A stretch of 64,000 nt of DNA from Bugula neritina. Lineage: Eukaryota; Bryozoa; Gymnolaemata; Cheilostomatida; Bugulidae. Every line of letters starts with the position of its first letter. Position 1 is the first letter of the stretch. Where the stretch lies: contig OZ037765.1 in assembly GCA_964035545.1 (NCBI GenBank), positions 31,022,504 to 31,086,503 of the forward strand, given 5' to 3'. The position numbers and the translations under genes are program-made. This document shows, piece after piece, positions 1 through 12,500 of the stretch. The notes beneath the pieces are model-generated. The model did no database searches, was not told the DNA's origin, and saw only the letters and a list, made by a program, of their open reading frames with translations.

Positions 1-290
1 TAAAGCTGTATGTACACCTATGAAACTGTACGTACACCTATGAAACTGTACGTACACATATGAAACTGTATGTACACATATGAAACTGTACGTACACATA
101 TGAAACTGTATGTACACATGAAACTGTATGTACACATATGAAATTTTATGTACCCTTGTGAAGTTGTATGTACCCTTGTACCCTTTTATGTACACATATA
201 AACTTGCATATGCGTGTGTTAAATTGTCTGTACCCAGGAAATTGTATGTACACATATGTAAGTATGTACATGTATGAAGTAGTATGTACA
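1..290. repeat. 20-bp minisatellite in an intron
   Basis: About twelve tandem copies of a 20-bp unit (core aaactgtacgtacacatatg). The first six or so are nearly identical, and from about 120 onward they decay into variants with ccttgtg or cttgcat inserts. It lies upstream of the first visible exon of the SMAD-like gene, so it is probably intronic. The array may extend left of the window. It does not touch a splice site. Confidence 0.85.
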
Positions 291-402
291 AATACCAAGG
301 CATGTCTACATGGGTAGCTATTCCTTGCGATAATAGTATTGTCACTAAATTATATATCTTTTACAAATAGACTGTGTTTCATTGTTTTTTTCTGCTTTTT
401 AG

Positions 403-2786
403 GGACTAATTCAGGAAGCGTTACAAAGTGAATCAGAAACCCAGAATAAAAGCAATTGGGGAAAACTTGTATATATGGAGAAATCTCAAAGGTTAGTGTA
501 CAAGTTATACTATCATGCAAAACTACTGCATATTTCAGCTACAGAATGTATTATTATGAAATTAATGAACAAAATTTTTGAAGGTTACCCTTTATTAAGA
601 TTTGCTGATAATATAAAAATTATATAATACATTTGTATTTCAATATTCAGCTTATAAATAATTCACACAATAATACTTTTGATCTTTATTTCTGATTTAC
701 CTTTTTAGTATTAGTTTTTTAAATACCATAATGCTTTGGTAATCGTGGTAAAGCAACTGTTGTGAACATTGTTTTATCTGTGAAAAATCTAGATATGAAA
801 CTTTGTTATTCTAAAGTTTTTGTCTCTTGCTTAAATTTTGCCTCGGACGCAATTGAACCCAATAGTTTGACTGTTCATTATCTGCATAGCTGTTTCTTTC
901 ACTTACAGGTGTGCAAGCTTCATTCTAACTGAGCCAGTTATAAAGGTAGATGGAGCACACTACTCCTCTGACCCTTCTAATCATGTGGCTTTAAACTCCG
1001 TTGAAAATTTATTTCGAGACGAGCAAGTTGGAAAAATAAGAGAATACATCGGGAAGGTAAATTTCAAACTACTGGTATTAGTTGAAATATGAATATAATG
1101 AAATATTGAAAATATAAAAATAAATAAATGAATGTTATAAATACATAAATATTATGAATATGGAGTATTATAAAGGAATACATTTACTAGTCAGATTTGG
1201 TAAATTGATTGTAAAAGAAGCGAGCTAATTACTAGCCACTTGCTGGTTTGATGTTTTTTTACGTGCCTTTGGCTAACTGATACTTATATGCTTGTATTAT
1301 ATTGTAATGGGTGACATGCATGTTGTTTTGTACATTATTTAGGGCATGCAACTCCAAATAGACACCGAAGGTGACATATGGGCCAAGAAACTAGGAATGA
1401 ATGACATAATAGTTCAAGATCACAATGATCCGTCATTGAGTTGTATATCAGAAGAGGTTATTAAAGATAGAGGGAGGTTGCAGAAGGATAAGAGGGTTAA
1501 GGTAATCTTAGACTCCTGTAGCTTCAGTTAAAATTTATGCTAAAATAACTAGATTGATTTGATTTGTTTAAAACTTGCTTGTCAAGCTAAATTTACGCTG
1601 ACATTAGTCTGATGAACTAGGGACTGTAGTTAGCAGCATTGATGATAATCATAGGTTAAGGTAGAATGACTTATGTAGGTATGTAATTTAATGAAGGAAT
1701 GTATTTACGTTTATTCAAATTTGCAGATTTTTGTATAATTGTCATGCTTTTATTTTATATTTAATTTTTTTGTAGATTTTTGATATGAAAGAATTTCGGA
1801 GTCATGTGATCTTGGAAATGCACAAGGCAGGATTAGGCAGAATAAATCTTAAAGATCTTTATTCTCGTTGCTGCATTGTATCCTTGACATTGGTGAAGTC
1901 TTCGATAGATATTATGGAAACGCCATGTTGGATCAACATAATAAACTTAGGAGCTCTTCGAATGTTAAGAGATGAAAATGGTAGGTCATTAGTCAACGTG
2001 AATAAAACATATACAGCAATATTTTCAATTGTCAAATTATTTCAATTTATGATGTTAACATTTCAGTTATGGCAGACTTTGAAAATGAGTTGAAGAAAAT
2101 CATGAGGTCAAACATTGACTTCACCAAGATTAGTCAACTGGTAAGAACTCTCTTACAACTACAGTTATCGCTTGTTGCAATATTTTAGGCAAATTCATAA
2201 TGTTTTACTTTTGTTTCCTTAATATGCGGTTAGAATATTTTATAGCCTCCAATTGCTAAACAAAAGCCGAAGAAAACAGATAAAAAAAAGGAAAAACTAC
2301 CTCAACGAAAAGATCAAGAAGCAGGCAAGGTCTTTGGTTAGTTGGTTTTTAAAATTATCGAGTAATAAGAGTGTTCTTACATAAATAACTCTGCAAAATT
2401 CTACAATGCTGCAAAAATCGGAACTACAAGTCTTATCGTGAAATATTGGAAGAGTCTCTTGAAATTCACCTTCTGTTCCGTGTTATTGTTATGATTATTA
2501 TCAGTTTGCGTCGCAGATTATAATTCTTAGCTTCATGCAAGTTGCAATATGTTTGCTTTCACATAAAAAAAAAATATTTATAACAATTCAAACAATATTT
2601 TTGCTAATTTTCATCCAATTTAAATATTTTTGAAAACTAAGATTGATTGTATGACTTTCTGTTTGTTCAGTCCTGCCTGAGCCTGTACTGGATAGAGCAT
2701 CAAAGCCGGTCGGTGATTTCCAATTCAAAAGTCCTAGGAAGTGGGCCAAGTTAAAACAGAATAGCGTGAGCCAACTAACCGAGTAG
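403..2786 (+). CDS. Divergent SMAD4-like protein, MH2 domain and C-terminus (5' end outside window)
   Basis: Seven exons join in frame: 403-491, 909-1056, 1343-1501, 1776-1980, 2067-2140, 2246-2324 and 2671-2786 (TAG stop), giving 289 residues. The product aligns along most of a SMAD MH2 domain and best with the co-SMAD SMAD4. Landmarks are WGKLVYMEKSQR, VKVDG-like IKVDGAHYSSDPSN, REYIGKGMQLQ, EGDIWAKKLG, DIIVQ, KIFDMKEF, AGLGRINLKDLYSRCCIVSLTLVK and METPCWINI. SMADs are TGF-beta/BMP effectors that form trimers through MH2 and act in the nucleus. Three things are odd. The L3 loop, where SMAD4 has KGWG and a following stretch, is about eight residues shorter and lacks the Trp. The tail is Lys-rich, with no SSXS phospho-motif. 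Overall divergence is high. The MH1 domain, if present, lies upstream. The last intron works best with a GC-AG donor at 2325; a GT donor at 2330 would instead end the protein at 2754. Confidence 0.72.
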
Positions 2787-3143
2787 CTAATTCTACACTG
2801 AGCACAATAACTGTGTTGATGCTACTTCAGATGGCTTGCAGCTTACCTCAGCAAAATATGCAAAATTCCCATATATTTTTGGTACATTAGGCTTCAAATT
2901 TTTTTCTATTTTACAGTTTTATGCATAACTGACTATGCATTGTGCTATTATCAGAATGTGATACAAATTATTGTGCAATAGCTTTGGCAGTCTTTAGGCA
3001 GCTTGCTAATGAGGTATGTGTATTCTAGTTCTATTTATTGTCTCATAACAATACTCAGCTTTTCATTATTTATTTATTTTTTATAAGTTATTTACAAGTT
3101 AATTCTCATAATAAAAATGAAACTCATCATCTAAAGCTCTATT

Positions 3144-6100
3144 TCATGAGTTGGTGAACACAAAGGTGGACCAGCCACCACACTTGACAGACTTAAACTT
3201 AGTGTTGGTTGCAGTGTACAAGTTAGGTCTGTCCTGGACTATCACATCCTTTGGTAGTAATAACTGTCCATAGCCATTCCATCCCCAGGAATATAGTTTG
3301 CCATCACCTGTGACAGAATGTGGGCATTACTATGTGGTGCTACTATTAGCAAGTATATAGGCTATGTGGTGTATACATATATTTCAGAATATGATGTTCT
3401 AAAGTTATCCGTGCATTTCTGTAAGTAACAAGTCACACATTTTTTAATAGCAAACTGAGATGTGAGCATATTTTAAAGTATTGCTAACACATAGTATGCT
3501 GCCATTTTATAATATTTGAACTAAGACATGAAAAATGCCATATTTGTGGATAAAATGGCCTCTTTTTAACTCTATCATTTAACTATATACTACTCTGCTA
3601 CTACATTCAGTTTTTCATTTCCAATAATGAGAAAAATAAATTAATACTAACTCGTCACGGCCGCAGAGTGTCGCGAACCACAGGATATGCTAGTAATAGT
3701 GATGTCACAGTTGTCTTCAAACAACAAACTGGGATACATAATCATGCTGTGACCAACTCTGTCACCACACTGAGGTTCACCATGAGAGTCCTTCAGGCAA
3801 GGCTTCCCAACTTGACCACTCTCATTCCAACCCCAACTGTACACATCTCCTGTATCTAAACAATAGAGTATAGACCTCATCAGAAGGCATGACAGGATTC
3901 AAAGAGTGGTGTGAGTGACATCTAGTTTAACATGTGACCTTTTCAAGCAACTTAGTAATAAATGAAAACATGTAATCTTATTATAATTGTTGTGTTTTAA
4001 GTGTATAGAGATATTTATTGTCGAAGACTGAAAGAAAGTAGCAATGTGAAAAAGGTTATATCATAAGTTATAAGTTTCAAGTTACAAGTGTGAGACGCAA
4101 GTGTAGATAAGTGAAAAATGGGGGGCGGGTTTATACTAGTCAAATAGGTTAGCTTTTGTGTAGTAGCTATAATAAATGTGGAAAAAGCATAATATAGCTG
4201 GCCTAGCTGAGATATGTGAAAAGCTATCATGCATTAGGGAAAAGCTTTCCCAGCTTATGTAAAGTCCCAACAATCATTTTACATACTCAATAAAATAAAC
4301 TGTGAAATGTTTGACAACTTTAAAATTTATACAGTATTGAATTATTCATGTTTACATTATTGAAGCTATTCTAATACTTGTTTCAAGTTAAATAAGATAT
4401 AGTAACACGTATTACTTGCCGCTAATCACCATTTAACAGGACTATTGCAATCAAAGTGTTCTGCAAAGTCAATTTAGATCCTGCTAACTCTGTTTCTTTT
4501 CAAATCTTAACTTCACCAAACATATTGCAAGTTTAAAGTTTCAATCCAGAAAATGCAGCTTATTTTAACCAGAATTTTCTTTCTGATCTATTATAAACAC
4601 CAACTGTTAAGACATACCACTTAATACTAGAGTATGCCATCCCCCAGCAACTGCGTCTACAATGAATACTCCAGAGAGGGCTTCAACAAGTCTAGGTTCA
4701 GTCAAAGACTCCAGATCTCCGTGTCCAAGCTGGCCTCGGCTATCGAGATTAATTATATTTTAAATGAGAAGGAAAGTTCTCAATTAGGAGAAAGAAATTA
4801 AACTTTTTTATCACAAAATGAGAAAAGTTACAAAAGAAACCTATTGCTGGTTACGCCCAGCTACACAAGTATAATATTTGTCCTACTAATCAGTATGTGA
4901 TGACTAAATTTCCTGTTTTAATCATGTAAAGCAAAGATTTCCAGTTAACTCAAGTCTTGTTGATAAATGTAGCTGACAAAAGTCCCAAAACTATCCTCTC
5001 CTTTATGGTGAAAAAAAACTTTCATTATTTAAAAAATAATGTAAAAAGCAACAAATAGTTATTTGATCAAATTAAATTACTGGCACCCTGTCCATACAGC
5101 ATGCCTGTAAACATCTAGTGTTGAAAATAAAGTTAATTGCAAACCTTTTCTAAATACAAGCACTGCATTACATGACAAGAGGTTGCAGGTGTGACCTGGA
5201 ATGAGAGCACCTGGTCTACATGCTCTTATGTTTTACAGCTTCAACATAGTGAAGCATTTAAGGAAAGAATATGAGTTCTCAGTCCCCAGTGGCCTTGGAG
5301 ATGAAGGCTGTACATAGTGCCTAAGTATTCATTATTTATCAGTACTAACCTTCCTCCACCAAACGTATAGACATGCCCAAGTGTAGTCAATATGACTACA
5401 TGCTCTTTACCACAAGAGACACGTCGTACCTTTATATTTGACAACAGAATCTTCTCTGGCTGAGCAGTGGATAAGTTGGACAAAGTCCATAAAGATCCCA
5501 CATCTAGCAAATAAGTTTTCTGGTTAGATTAGCACAATTTTTACAATAAAAACTCAAAACTGACAGCAATAACTAACCAATACAACAATAAAATATACTT
5601 AATTTAACATAAATTGATAAAAAAACTACAGCTATTAATTTTAAATTATAATGTAGAGTTAACACTAGCTAGCAGTTATTTGATTGAATCTATATTGTGT
5701 TAAAAAGTGTGATTCAATACATTTCTTAATGGTCCTTGATGATGGCACGAAGGGTATTTAATGAAGGGTTTTTTTAGTTACTTAATGAAAATTTAAATCT
5801 GACTGTACATGCTCAAAGTAAGAAAAGCACATCATATTTTTTCAGATGAAAGAAATTTCTCTGTAGCTCCTAACACAAGAGAGGATGTGTTGAATAACTT
5901 GAATGGGCACCTGGCTTTTCATTAGGTTTGAAATATATGAGAAAAAAATCATTGAAATAACAAATAATACCTGTATAAAAATAGAGCGATTTATCTGTAC
6001 AAGACAATCCTTGTATGTACTCAGGTAGGTTCAGTTCCACTACATCTAATTTACAGCTACTTTCTCCAGCTTCAAGGTCTTTGAAACATAGCAGAGTGGA

Positions 6101-6394
6101 TCTGCTATTATCTTCGGCAATGCATATTCTTTTATCAAAATACGTAACACTGAGATTGCAAGTAGAAGATTGTGTCAGCATGCTTGTAATTATCATTCGC
6201 CATCCGACATACTGTAAATCTTTATTACACAATGCATATAACTTGTTGTTAAAACTTTTTTCAATGGCTAAAGTTAGATTACAAACATTTGAATCAGGCG
6301 GTGTGACATCTGAATCACTAGCAGACACTTGCTTCTGAGTGACATGTAGTGTAAGACAGTCCTGCTCTATAACTCCACCATATATGTTATTCAT
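3144..6394 (-). CDS. RCCD1: RCC1 domain-containing protein 1 (RCCD1)
   Basis: Five coding exons (6394-5971, 5503-5350, 4739-4618, 3855-3652, 3307-3144) join in consistent phase to a 355-residue protein; human RCCD1 is about 376. The N-terminal ~145 residues are weakly conserved. The C-terminal part carries RCC1-type propeller repeats: VSCGKEHVVILT...GHVYTFGGG, then RGQLGHGDLES, AGGWHTLVLS, DTGDVYSWGWNESGQ, SCGSRHSAAVT, KLYSWGWNGYGQ and CGGWSTFVF. Exon borders fall inside repeats, as expected of a real gene. RCCD1 is known as a partner of the JmjC protein KDM8/JMJD5 in chromatin and spindle or centromere regulation; that role here is inferred from orthology. The ATG at 6394 gives the family length. 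An upstream open stretch near 6430-6510 could be a 5' exon, but I found no acceptable splice. The gene converges on the SMAD-like gene, with 357 bp between the stop codons. Confidence 0.88.
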
Positions 6395-9300
6395 ATTGAA
6401 TAGTCGGAAATAACTAGCTTTTGTTAATACGCATTAGCACATATAAGTCCAAGAAAAAATGAGCTGAGTTGCATCCAATGCCTATTTGCACTCGTGCTTG
6501 CCATCTATAAATATAAATACATGAAATTCTGAAATAATTTAGAGATGAGCATCAGCAAACCATTACAACTTGACAGCCGATATTGGGAGCTTTCTCTAAA
6601 TGCTAATGTTGGGGGTAATAAGTTTCAGCCAGAATAAGACTATGCTTGTTAACTGGAAAACCGTATCCAATTGCAATTTTTCATAAACATAGCAAACTAT
6701 TTACTTTCATTTCATGTAAGCAGATAATTTGTACAAATGTTAGTACTTGAAGGTGATTATTTATTAGTCTATTGAGTGACCAAACATTCCTGAATGCAAG
6801 TTTCATTCTTATATTATTCAAATAAATATTGCCATAACTTTACTACGATTGCAGCTCCAAAAAATAAATGAAACATAAGTTGAATGATATGACAGAAAAG
6901 TATTAGTAATGCCTACAGTTACATAAAGAAACTTTTGATAAGTTTATAGCTATTACTATTGTTAGTAGTAATAGTATTAATAATAGAACTTTATAATAGT
7001 ATGAATACAAAAATAATATATTATTAGTCATAGTTATAGTGTGTAACTAACATTCATTATGAATATGTCATAATTAACTTGTATCACCATTTTTACTAAT
7101 AGTAATAATAATAGCAATTGATGAATTAAAATACTCTTAAAACTAAGAAATATCAACTACAATAACTATAAGTGAATATCAATAACAATATGTCAGCAAG
7201 CTGCAGTGCAACAGTATAAATTTAAAACTGAGTTTAATGTCATTATCATTATGATAATTATTATATTAAATATTTGAGCATTACTATTTAATTTTACTTT
7301 TTAGCTTTTAGTATTGACTGAATTTAATATTTATATTACTAGATTTACTTTTACTTTTAGTGTATTATTATGATTATAACAATAATTATTATTACTGATT
7401 AGTTATTAGCTTAGGAATCTGAATACGGAATAGCAACAATTCCAAACTTATACTTATAGTCATTACCTTTCTTTTAAAACTGATAAATATTAGACTTAGA
7501 GAATGTATTAATTAATTACTACTTGTCAAGTACAAAAAGAAACTGCAAAATATTCACTTTTGTAATTGAGTATAACTGTATAAGTATTTAGGACTGACAA
7601 TTTTGTTGATAAAACTAGAACATGCCCTGTGGATCTTTTTCCTTATTTCTTTTATGTTTGATAATTTAGTTCACAATCAGTGTACCACATGCACAAAAAA
7701 ATATATTTGTTTATTGATATAAATTTACCTGCAACTTTATTGCTAAAGTGCAACAAAACAAAACCAATCATGATGCATAAATATTATAAGTATTTATCAA
7801 GTTTGACCAATCCCTAAACGTGGAAGCACGTGCTAGACGATCTTCACCCTAATACATTCTTGTTGATAGGTTGCTTAGTTGCGGTCCACCCTAAGTTACT
7901 TCTCATAAAGTACCTAACTTGTGTGTGACAATAACGATAGTTTGTTTTTATTTAAGAAATATAAAAAAAGTTATTTTTTTAAATTTTTAAATAAAAATTG
8001 TTGCAAAATGTAAACTATACAAAGAAATAAACGTTTACGGCTATTTTAATTTTTATGCGCACTTATATTAAATGTTATTGCATTTCCGCGCACACTAGTA
8101 AAAATGTCTTGCTGTATCGGAGTAAAACTCATACAATAATCATAATGATACAATTACAATTAAAGGCGTGCAAATATTGGTTTATAGTAGAACTGAATAG
8201 ACAACACTAGCTGTTTTTGTCGCTGTGCTACTTTTCATTCTTAATATTTTTTGTTGAACACGGAAGGTATGGTAAAACATTGAAGTTTTTTTTTACTCAA
8301 TTACTATTACTTATTAGTATTACTATTACTATTACTATTGGTAATACTTTATTAGTATTAGTATTAGTATTACTATTAGTATTAGTATTACTATTAGTAT
8401 TAGTATAACTAAGTATTACCATTTATGATTTAATTTATTAATATTACATTCAGTGATTTACTTTTAGTTTTACAATTACTGTAAATGTAATTCACCAATT
8501 TAATGCTAATAGTAATAGTAAAAGTTTTAATAATTATTATTGTTTTACTAATAGACTAATGCTAAACCTAATAGTAATGTAGTAATACTAATAGTAATTG
8601 TAACACAAAGTCTAACTCAAACTGTAACTGTTGCATTTGAATTAGTGAGTAAGTCTTAATGTTATGCCTTAAACTTGGAGTGTTACTAATTATTTGTGGT
8701 TGTTGCACTGTCAGCATACTTACAGAATGATTGTAAAGCAGTTTAGTAAGAAAAAAAGAGAGGCTGGTTTAAATTTTAGTTTATAGCATTATTTATTTAT
8801 TATGATTATACTCAAAGTGTAGTCAACAGACTCAACTGCAAAACTAATTGCTACAGTTCCAATTTTGATTTCAGTTTATCATTATGTCAAAAAGCTGAAG
8901 ATCAAGTTTCTATGAGTCAACTCAGTCAGTGTTACTGTTGAACTTGTTGTTACATTTAAAAGAAGAGTAAAAATATTCTAAAAGCTTAAAACATAGTTTC
9001 AGTCAATGTTGATCTCACTGTTGCATTTTATCACCAGGCTGCCTGATCAATCATAGTTGTTTTGGGATGATTTTTTATTTATTTTCAAGCTGGTGAAAAA
9101 TTTAATTAATTGTTAAGCAATAGCTTTCACATTTTATTTTATACAGTTTTATGTCAAGTTGTTATATTTATCAAGCAATTAGTAGCTACTCAAGGTTATA
9201 TGATAAAGTGCATTTTTATCAACTATTTTAGGATTTGGCTCTCTGTGCAAGTTTTAGTGAGCCAATTTGAAAATGTTGGTGAGTACATGAAATATTGCTT

Positions 9301-9564
9301 GGAAGCGTGTATTCTATCTACTTGTTTAACTAAATTAAAAGCAGTTGTAGAAAAGTTATTAACAATTCTAAATAGATAATATATTTGTTTCATATTTATA
9401 AATATAAACTATTTGCTTCATATTTAATATGCCTTAAATGTTAATGTAATGAAAGAAATATTTCCTACAGCATAAAATTATATTTTTAATATACGTTTAT
9501 AACTGAAAGTTTTATTGAAACTTGTAGAGTTTTGGAACATAGCCTGCAAATCCTAAGCGCAGCT
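6395..9564. other. Intergenic region between divergent RCCD1 and KIF19
   Basis: About 3.2 kb of AT-rich DNA between the start codons of two divergently transcribed genes, so both promoters should be here. I see no convincing coding exon: the longest open frames (for example 9110-9379) are low-complexity and have no recognisable motif. From about 6950 to 7400 and 8300 to 8640 the sequence is made of short attag/attac words (see the repeat entry). A slightly more GC-rich stretch at 7800-8110 is the likeliest place for promoter elements. An acceptor-like sequence ending at 9527 may begin the KIF19 exon that carries the start codon. Confidence 0.6.
8300..8640. repeat. Degenerate hexanucleotide array (tattag/tattac words)
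   Basis: From 8300 to about 8410 the DNA is an almost pure alternation of the hexamers attagt and attact. Beyond that it decays into related words (taatagtaat, taactcaaactgtaactg). The 6-bp rhythm stays visible over a few hundred bases. The open frame across it (Leu/Val/Ile runs) is a product of the repeat, not a gene. Confidence 0.8.
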
Positions 9565-12500
9565 ATGAAGCCTCAGGGAGGTGAACACCCCCTCACAGTG
9601 AGTTTACTAGTTAAAAATTGACCAAGTTGACTAACTTTTTTAACATAAATTGTTTTACATTTTTTCTAAAATTTAAAGTTCTGTTTGGACATTGCTAAAC
9701 TCTTATGTTGTAACATCAGTATGTGTAGCCTGTGATTCTATTAAACAGGTTGCGGTGAGGGTGAGGCCAATGACGGAACATGAGATTTTGTCAGGTTGTA
9801 CACAAGTTGCCCATACGGTGGACAACCAGGTTTGTTGAAAACATTTTTTTATTTAACAATTATGTGCTTTAATTTCTTTTTCATAAATCAACTGCTTGTC
9901 ATTTTCTAATATAAGTGTGTTTCTAAACAGCTTTGCTAGTTTTATTACTAAACTTGGCAAAAGTGAATTGCTGCTTTATGCATTTTAAAATTGAAAAAGA
10001 AAATGTTGGAATCGTTGTTTATGGTTTTCTGTTGAAAGTTATGTTTTGTATATCATCAGATGGTGGTGCTGCTGGACCCTACGGAGGACCCTGATGATAT
10101 CCTTAGAGTGAATCGCTCCAGAGAAAGAAGATACATGTTTGATCACGCCTTCAACGATATTGCTGACCAGGTATAGCCACTGGCAGCGTAGAACCAGCAC
10201 TTCTCTTATTTATCTTAAGCTAATATTAGTATAGAAGTTGTATTGCTACAAACTAAGCCAATCTATCATATAAATGGCAGGCTGATAGTGTTTTGTTTGC
10301 TCAACAATTGGCTCTAATGACTGTTGTGGAAATATAATATATCTTTAATGAGAAAGTCTACTTGACATAATTAAATGTTTGCAGCCTGTTGCTGTCACGT
10401 ATTATGAGAAATTATGTTGCGTATTTGAGGCAGCGTCAGCACCTATTTCGTCTTCTCAACAAATGGAATTGCATTGTCTGTGAACAATTATTGAATATTG
10501 ATATTAATTAGCAGTTGTTTATTTGTTTATTTCTCCATGGTGCTCTTGTCTTACTATTGTTACAAATAACAATGTGCCTTGCTCTGCACAGCTCATAGCT
10601 GTCACCATCGTATTATACTTAGTTAATTACTTGATCCTATTACGCCACTGGTTCACACAAAGTTCATATTTTCACATGCTATCAGAGGCAGTGAAATAAG
10701 ACCATATATGATGCCTTATGATGAGCTATTGCTATTGCTATTGCAGTGCTAGCTTCTTATTTCTGATTTATTCTTCAAAGTTTCATAGTCTAATGTTTTA
10801 CCTACTTTAGGAGGAGGTGTACCAAGTCACTACTCGATTTCTCATTGACCAAGTTATAAATGGATATAATGGAACCGTGTTTGCATACGGAGCTACTGGT
10901 ATGTATCATGTTTGTGCCACACTCATTTCTAATAACTGCAATAATTGTATCTTTACTAATCCTCTTATTTATTGGTTACTATTTAAGTCAATGAAATATT
11001 GCAAGATTTATTATGCCATATTATACAAAATTTGAGTTTATTTGTTCTATAACCAAAGTTAAGACATATTAGGCTGTATACTTGATGAATATCAAGTCTG
11101 TGTTTATGTGTATACTTACAGTATTACACTATTATACCTATACATGCTGAAAGCGTAGTGTTGTTTGCAAAACTCATATTAAATATTCTCATACATTGAA
11201 TATCCCAGGTGCTGGAAAAACATACACAATGCTGGGCACTCAGGATAATCCTGGTATATACTCGAGAGCTCTCAACGATCTCTTCTTGCTTGTTGCTAAA
11301 TATGAAGAGGAAAATATATACAATGTGTCTATGTCATACTTAGAGGTTTGTTTGTACTATGGAGATGAGAACTCATAACTTCTGTATATTATAGGATTTA
11401 GGATTTGATTTTCTAGGAATTGCTTGACTTTAGCCATGTGCTGGTCTGTGTATGTTTGTCTGTGTAACCACTTGAAGTGGCCATCTCTTGGTTACTAATA
11501 ACTTGTTTATTTATATAAATAAATTATCAAGAAATTAGATAATGTCAAGCAGCTAAAATTTATTCTAGTATTTCAATGCATCATGACACAGTTTCTTGCC
11601 GGGCTGATTAATTGAAGTCCTGGGCATTTAGTTGGTTGGCTGTGTTTGAGCCAAAAGACATTTTGAACTACATGTTTTCATGTTTATTAAGCAAAGAAAT
11701 GTATTTATTTATTTATTCTTGTTTTCTAATCACCAACAAGACTTATTGATGGACCTTGACATGTTTGCAGATTTACAATGAAATGGTGAGGGATTTATTG
11801 AACCCATCTTCAGGCTATTTGGAGATGAGAGAAGATGCAAAGGGTGGGGTGCAAGTAGCCAGCCTTTCTGAAGTGTCAACAGCATCAACTGAGGAGGTGA
11901 GGCTATGCTCACAGCTTGTAACAGTTTAATTAGTTTTTTAGTTCTTTTACCATCCAGCGAGTCTAGCATCTATTTTTAGAAAGTTTATAATTTACTAAAT
12001 CTATCTAATATAAAAATAGTAGGCTAGGTATATATAGTAAAAAAATCCTAACATATACATGCGCACGCTCACAATACCACAATATAAATAAACATCATGA
12101 CAGAAAAGAGAAAAAAATGTCATATCAATTCTATCTGTAGAGTTGAATGACGCCTGAATGTAATTTCTTATATTATATAATATTTTTATAATGTACAAAA
12201 AGTTATATTACTTAGAATTAGAAAGTTTTAGGCTTTCTAGCAACACAAACAGGTGTAGAAAATCTTTAAGTAATTTTATTCGTAATCTTATAATGTTTTT
12301 CATGCAGCAATTATACTTATTATAGCATGCAGGGTGAATGTTTGAACATATCTTCATTGTAATAATTCTGTCTAGACACACAATCTGTATAATGAAACAT
12401 TTGCCATTTAGATGCAGGTTTTTGTCAGGTTGCTGTAAATTTAGTATTAATTTTTGTTTTAAGATATACAATTGCTTTGCATACTTATTAAAATCTACAG

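Noticed and set aside
6430-6512. Possible extra 5' coding exon of RCCD1 (minus strand, VQIGIGCNSAHFFLDL)
   Set aside because: It looks a little like an RCC1 strand, but no donor/acceptor pair joins it in frame, and the ATG at 6394 already gives the usual protein length.
7840-7900. RFX X-box-like half sites (gttgcttagttgc) near KIF19/RCCD1
   Set aside because: Only direct half sites, no canonical inverted X-box, and 1.7 kb from the KIF19 start; too weak to annotate.
8217-8408. 63-aa Leu/Val-rich open frame
   Set aside because: Product of the tattag/tattac array.
9110-9379. 89-aa open frame upstream of KIF19
   Set aside because: No recognisable domain, unremarkable composition for AT-rich DNA, no splice partners; not supported as an exon.
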